Shown: positions 60,534-64,000 of the stretch, in pieces
How the letters are laid out: each line of letters begins with the position of its first letter
Numbering within the stretch: position 1 is the stretch's first letter
Source: DATEDA01 sp963789885
GTDB lineage: Bacteria > Pseudomonadota > Gammaproteobacteria > Burkholderiales > SG8-39
Direction: 5' to 3'
Length of the DNA: 64,000 nt
NCBI GenBank assembly: GCA_963789885.1
Contig: CAWBNB010000033.1
Span: 1 to 64,000 of the forward strand
Made by a program: the position numbers and the translations under genes
The notes under the pieces: model-generated
The model's input: the letters and a program-made list of their open reading frames with translations, nothing else
Database searches by the model: none
Told to the model about the DNA's origin: nothing

Positions 60534-60924
60534 GCTGAATCCTCCTCCTAGTGGAAGCGGGATCGCCCCGCGTGCGAATCGTCATCCCGCGTGTGTGTCT
60601 CGCTGCAGCGAAAACGGCCGTCGTGTCCTGCGCTCGACCGAGTCGGGATGGACGATTTGGGTGGCAACGTTCGCGGCCCGAACTCCTTTCGCCGACAGGT
60701 GCGGGATGCTCTCGAGCGGCAGCATCATCCGTGCCACGGGCGCATGTTCTTGAATTTGCGCAATAGACGGCAACGCCCGAGCGGGTGTGCGCGGCCCAGA
60801 ACAACCGCTCCGCCCGCGAGATGGCCAATTTCAGCCACCCCGGCGCACGGGGAGTCCCCGGCCACGATGGGGCACGCGGCCACGAGCGGCCTTGGGGTCG
60901 TGTAAGTCGCTCGGGCGCTAAGGG

Positions 60925-60976
60925 CCGCGTCGAGATGCGCGCGCTCTACCCGCGGCGCGACGTCGCGGGCACGCTG
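60925..60976 (+). pseudogene. Fragment of an AraC-type regulator gene
   Basis: Codons read GRVEMRALYPRRDVAGTLP, nearly identical to GRVEMRTLYLRRDAAGTLP in the intact regulator at 63700 onward. Both flanking parts of the gene are missing or unreadable. The following bases belong to another gene's remnant. Confidence 0.75.
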
Positions 60977-61190
60977 CCGAACGCCGCGCAGCCGAGAAGC
61001 GGCGCGGACCACCACTTTGAATCGCCTCGCGGCGTGCGCGAACGCGAAGCAATGGAGCGCCACGTGATCGGTCCGGCGATGAGCGGGAGGCCGCTGATCC
61101 AGCCGGTCGCGGCGTGTCCTCACCGGCGTCCCGCTACGCTTGCGAGCCAGACGACGAGCGGAACGAGCGCGAGCTTGAGGAGGGCGCGGG
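60977..61190 (-). pseudogene. Truncated copy of the 55333-56100 membrane-protein gene
   Basis: Bases 61066-61186 match 55975-56094, and 61021-61063 match 55854-55896. The intervening 78 bp of the intact gene are absent, and weaker similarity continues to about 60978. The start codon has been removed by a short deletion ('gagggcg' then 'cggggcgg'). No product is expected. Confidence 0.8.
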
Positions 61191-61421
61191 GCGGGGCGGC
61201 GCTTGATACGCGCTCAATATGACGCCGCACGAACACTTCGGCGGTAGGGTGATCGAGCGACGGCTTTCCGCGAGACACGCCGAGCTCATAGGCCAAACGG
61301 CCGATTCGCGCGCGGGCGCGCTCTCTAAGATGAAACTGACGTGACGTCGCTCGCGGACGTCGGTCCGGTTTTTCTCAAGTGCTGTCGCCGTTACGCCACG
61401 GTCGGCGAGCGCGGAGGCTCG

Positions 61422-62759
61422 ATGAGCACCCCCAGCCTGATGGTCACCGTCGAGCCCGCTCTCTCAGGCGCCGTGATCTACGGGCCCCTTGCGGCGGGCA
61501 CGACATTCGGCGATGAGGCCGCGCAACTCTCCTTACGCCTATGGATCAAGAACAACGAGACGGCGGCGGTTGTCGTCAACACGATTGCGCTTTCGTTCGT
61601 TCCGCCACCCGTCGTTGATCCCATCGCGATCGCCGTCAACATCGGCATCGCTTCAGGGGAAACAAAGTTGTGGAACTTCGCCACCGCGGACAACGTCATC
61701 CTTCCGGACCCGCCTCCGCCCGTGTTCACGTTGGCCGCCTGGTGCAACGGCTTCAGCGATCCTACGACGCTCACCTTACCTTTGGACCCGCACGTCAATC
61801 CGGTCGCGGGTTCGGCGTATCTGTTTCCTGCCCGAATCGACGATCTCAGGGACGGCGAGTTCTGGCAGGGACGCAGTGGGGTCCACTCTCCCGCTGGCGG
61901 TGGCGTACAGCTCTTCGGATACGACATGGCTGTCGTGAGCTACGACGGGCAGAGCGACAGCTGGACTGATCTCCTTCCAGGGGGCTCGGACAGCAAGAAT
62001 GAGGATCATCGTCTGTGGGGCAAGCCGGTCTACGCGATGGCCGACGGCACGGTGGATTCGTGGGCGAACGAGGAGCCCACCAACCCGAGCCCTCCCGCGG
62101 ACCTCTCGCCTCCCGTGCCCGTCGAGGGCAACCACCTCTACATCCAGCACGGTCCGGAATTGGTGCTCTATGCGCACTTCCAGCCCGGCAGTCTCAACGG
62201 TGACCTGATGGTGAAGGGCGCTCCGGTCAAGGCCGGAGACTTCCTCGGCAAGGCGGGCAACTCCGGCAATTCGACCGGACCGCATCTTCATATCCACGCG
62301 ACGAAAGGGACTGCGCCCTGGCAGGGCCCGCCACAGCCGATCACCTTCCGCGAGATCCACGTCGTCGACCGCGCCGCACTGGCGCCGCCAAGCCCCGAGG
62401 GCGCTTGGGTGAAGGTCAAGGGGCGATGTCTTCCCGCGGTCACGTCGCTGATCTGGCCGACTGCGAACATCCCGCCGCAGTGGCGCCGCGGGATGTCTTC
62501 GGACCGCGCGATCGACCCACTGGCGCTCATTTTGAGCGGCGAGGTCTACGTAAAGCTCACGCTGCCGGATCCTGGACCGGAAGAGGTGGTGAGGGCGCAA
62601 ATCCGCGCACTGCTCCGCACGGCGTCGCCTCAGGACAGGCGCCGCGCGCTCTACCGCGCACGCACGATGGGGCGGTACTTGCGGCTTGTCGAGGACGAGC
62701 TTGCGGCCCTAGGCGCAGCGCGCGAGAAGCGTGTGGATATCGAGTCACCGAGCGACTAG
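61422..62759 (+). CDS. M23/LytM-like peptidase-domain protein without a signal peptide
   Basis: 445 aa from ATG 61422 (GGAGG site); the frame is open from 61341. N-terminal ~140 residues form a beta-rich domain of unknown type ('SGAVIYGPLAAGTTFGDEAAQLSLRLWIKNNETAAVVVNTIAL'). An M23-like domain follows: D168 in LFGYDMAV (where the first zinc-site Asp lies), 'LYIQHGPELVLYAHFQPGS' near 240-258, 'GNSGNSTGPHLHIHATKG' with H288/H290/H292. The first His of the usual HxxxD motif is not evident. A helical C-terminus (residues ~385-440) is Arg-rich. No Sec or Tat signal is seen, unusual for this family. It is 12 bp before a two-repeat protein. Confidence 0.74.
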   Translation: MSTPSLMVTVEPALSGAVIYGPLAAGTTFGDEAAQLSLRLWIKNNETAAVVVNTIALSFVPPPVVDPIAIAVNIGIASGETKLWNFATADNVILPDPPPPVFTLAAWCNGFSDPTTLTLPLDPHVNPVAGSAYLFPARIDDLRDGEFWQGRSGVHSPAGGGVQLFGYDMAVVSYDGQSDSWTDLLPGGSDSKNEDHRLWGKPVYAMADGTVDSWANEEPTNPSPPADLSPPVPVEGNHLYIQHGPELVLYAHFQPGSLNGDLMVKGAPVKAGDFLGKAGNSGNSTGPHLHIHATKGTAPWQGPPQPITFREIHVVDRAALAPPSPEGAWVKVKGRCLPAVTSLIWPTANIPPQWRRGMSSDRAIDPLALILSGEVYVKLTLPDPGPEEVVRAQIRALLRTASPQDRRRALYRARTMGRYLRLVEDELAALGAAREKRVDIESPSD

Positions 62760-62771
62760 GGGCTTGGTGGT

Positions 62772-63599
62772 ATGGGGATCGAGCTCACCAGCGGCGGATC
62801 GAGTGGCGCTTCCGGCTCTCTTGGGCCGGCATCCAGCATCGCGAAGTCCCTGCACTGGGGCATTCTCGCGAACGGCCAGATCGGGGAGCTCGCGTACTCT
62901 GCCGACGCCGAAGGCCGGGTTACGGGAACGATATTTGGCGACCAGATCATCGGCTTCTGGGACGGCGGGGCCGGGAAGCTGACGTTCGCCCGGATCCCGA
63001 AATCGAAACAGCCGAACTCCTACCAGTTCTATACTGGCTACCACTTCTCCTGGTCGGGGCCGGGCGGGACCCTGCGCGAGGGACTCGCCGGTTCATTCGA
63101 TGCATTCGCGGGAAGCGGGGGTACCTACGAGCAGGTCACGTTCGGCTGGTACGGACTGCTGCACCCGTCGCCGCCCTACGATGGGTCGATCCTGTTCGAG
63201 GATATGAAGGCACCGGACACATTGGGAGGCAGCTTCATCAACGCGAACGGGTACCGTGGAGCAGGAAGCGTCGTGGCGCAGCCAGTGACGATCTCCTTGG
63301 ATCCGCCAAAGTATGGCTATGTAGTCAGCGGCACGATATTCGGCGACGAGGTGAGCGGGTTCGCGGTGGGAGGACGCATGGCGTTCGTCAGGATTCCACC
63401 ACCGGGCAAGGTCGCTCCCGTCGGCGGCGACGGAAGAAAGCCGGATGCCTATCAGGCGTACAGTGGATTTACCGCTGTGCTCGCGTTCGGCAATGTCGAG
63501 ATTCGCGTGGTCGCTGGCTCGTTCGTGGCGTTCGCCGGAACCTTCGCGACCCCGCAACGCAGCGTCTACGGATGGTACGGCGTTCGGGGGGCGCCATAA
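62772..63599 (+). CDS. Two-repeat protein of unknown function
   Basis: 275 aa with no signal peptide. Two copies of one unit are visible: residues ~52-128 ('GTIFGDQIIGFWDGGAGKLTFARIP', 'YQFYTGYHF', 'LAGSFDAFAG', 'TFGWYG') and ~187-270 ('GTIFGDEVSGFAVGGRMAFVRIP', 'YQAYSGFTA', 'VAGSFVAFAG', 'VYGWYG'). Gly and aromatic residues alternate as in beta barrels or propellers. I do not recognise a family. It probably shares a transcript with the M23-like gene; its ribosome site is weak. Confidence 0.7.
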   Translation: MGIELTSGGSSGASGSLGPASSIAKSLHWGILANGQIGELAYSADAEGRVTGTIFGDQIIGFWDGGAGKLTFARIPKSKQPNSYQFYTGYHFSWSGPGGTLREGLAGSFDAFAGSGGTYEQVTFGWYGLLHPSPPYDGSILFEDMKAPDTLGGSFINANGYRGAGSVVAQPVTISLDPPKYGYVVSGTIFGDEVSGFAVGGRMAFVRIPPPGKVAPVGGDGRKPDAYQAYSGFTAVLAFGNVEIRVVAGSFVAFAGTFATPQRSVYGWYGVRGAP

Positions 63600-63699
63600 G
63601 CGTTGCAGGCTCTGGGAGCACTTGCGGATCACCTCGCAGATGCGGAAGATTGCAATCGGGGGGTGGGCGCGGCGCATTCTGCGGCGCTTCTCGCGCACA

Positions 63700-64000
63700 A
63701 TGGCTCGCAGAAGCACCAACGTCGCCGACTACATGCGCGTGCCGCGTCCGATCGCGGCGATGGCAAAGGATTTCCCGCACGGCCACCACATCCCGGTCGA
63801 CCGCCACGAGCGCGGACAGCTCGTGTACGCCGCGTCCGGGGTGATGACCGTGACGACGCCGCACGGCACCTGGGTCGTGCCGCCGCAGCGCGCGGTCTGG
63901 GTGCCGCCGCGCACCGACCACGAGAGCCGGATGTCGGGTCGCGTGGAGATGCGCACGCTCTACCTGCGGCGCGACGCGGCGGGCACGCTTCCGCGCCAGT
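63700..64000 (+). CDS. AraC-family regulator with cupin domain, cut by window end
   Basis: The first 100 residues of an AraC_binding (cupin) regulator: 'STNVADYMRVPRPIAAMAKDFPHGHHIPVDRHERGQLVYAASGVMTVTTPHGTWVVPPQRAVWVPP', with HxH-type metal or ligand residues. The DNA-binding half lies outside the window. ATG 63700 is clear though its ribosome site is poor. A fragment of a near-identical gene lies at 60925-60976. Confidence 0.85.
   Translation, partial: MARRSTNVADYMRVPRPIAAMAKDFPHGHHIPVDRHERGQLVYAASGVMTVTTPHGTWVVPPQRAVWVPPRTDHESRMSGRVEMRTLYLRRDAAGTLPRQ

Larger units (their letters stand above)
60534..61421. other. Gene-poor region with decayed gene pieces
   Basis: 888 bp. The first ~390 bp should hold the ABC operon promoter; I recognise nothing else there. 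From 60925 come an AraC-gene piece and, joined to it, a membrane-protein-gene piece (listed separately). 61213-61421 carries a TAAGAT box near 61326 and a GGAGG site for the next gene. Confidence 0.55.

Noticed and set aside
60582..60773. A 63-residue minus-strand frame upstream of the ABC operon
   Set aside because: No ribosome site or family was recognised and it lies in the promoter region; not enough support for a gene.

Overview
The window is a GC-rich stretch of chromosome with tightly packed genes. Its content fits a metabolically versatile betaproteobacterium (Burkholderiales-like): four TctC/Bug-type solute receptors, two LivK-type receptors, a PilP/GspC-like 'secretion system X' protein, SorAB-type sulfite dehydrogenase and a BenE-like symporter. 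This assignment is inference from gene content. I see no rRNA, tRNA, CRISPR array, integrase or intact insertion sequence.

Layout. 0-6.2 kb: an exported beta-propeller protein and a complete livKHMGF ABC operon on the minus strand, with a strong hairpin between livK and livH. 6.4-13.4 kb (plus): a molybdopterin oxidoreductase, a Tat-exported nicotinamidase-like hydrolase, an acyl-CoA synthetase, then an exported amidohydrolase / FixH-YtkA-like / MauG-type dihaem peroxidase trio. 13.4-23.4 kb: mixed small genes, including an MliC-like lipoprotein apparently fused to an MFS permease by one base, a frameshifted gluconokinase, an aldolase, an amino-acid permease and an MFS remnant. 23.8-30.7 kb: an AraC regulator behind a perfect inverted repeat, a divergent pair of exported hydrolases, and a 195-bp duplicated alcohol-dehydrogenase tail that brackets a twice-frameshifted exported gene.

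30.7-42.5 kb is a catabolic region. It holds a CoA ligase, a TctC receptor, a thiolase-like protein with a DUF35 partner, adenosine deaminase-like and luciferase-like enzymes, an amine oxidase, two more TctC receptors, a cytochrome c and an amidohydrolase. Together these suggest uptake, CoA activation and oxidation of unknown carboxylates and amines. 43-53.5 kb: two phytoene-desaturase-like FAD oxidoreductases (one frameshifted), a GcvT-like protein, a LivK-type receptor, BenE, SorAB and a D-threonine/3-hydroxyaspartate aldolase-like enzyme. 53.5-60.5 kb: a YbaY-like protein, an MFS permease, a membrane protein and a four-gene CUT1 sugar or polyol-type ABC operon.

60.5-64 kb is the most accessory-looking part. 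It has decayed pieces of an AraC gene and of the 55-kb membrane-protein gene, then a signal-less M23-like peptidase beside a two-repeat protein I do not recognise, then the start of an intact AraC regulator cut by the window end. The peptidase/repeat pair is my best candidate for something undescribed. Four genes are readable only by allowing single-base shifts, so either recent decay or residual consensus errors must be considered.
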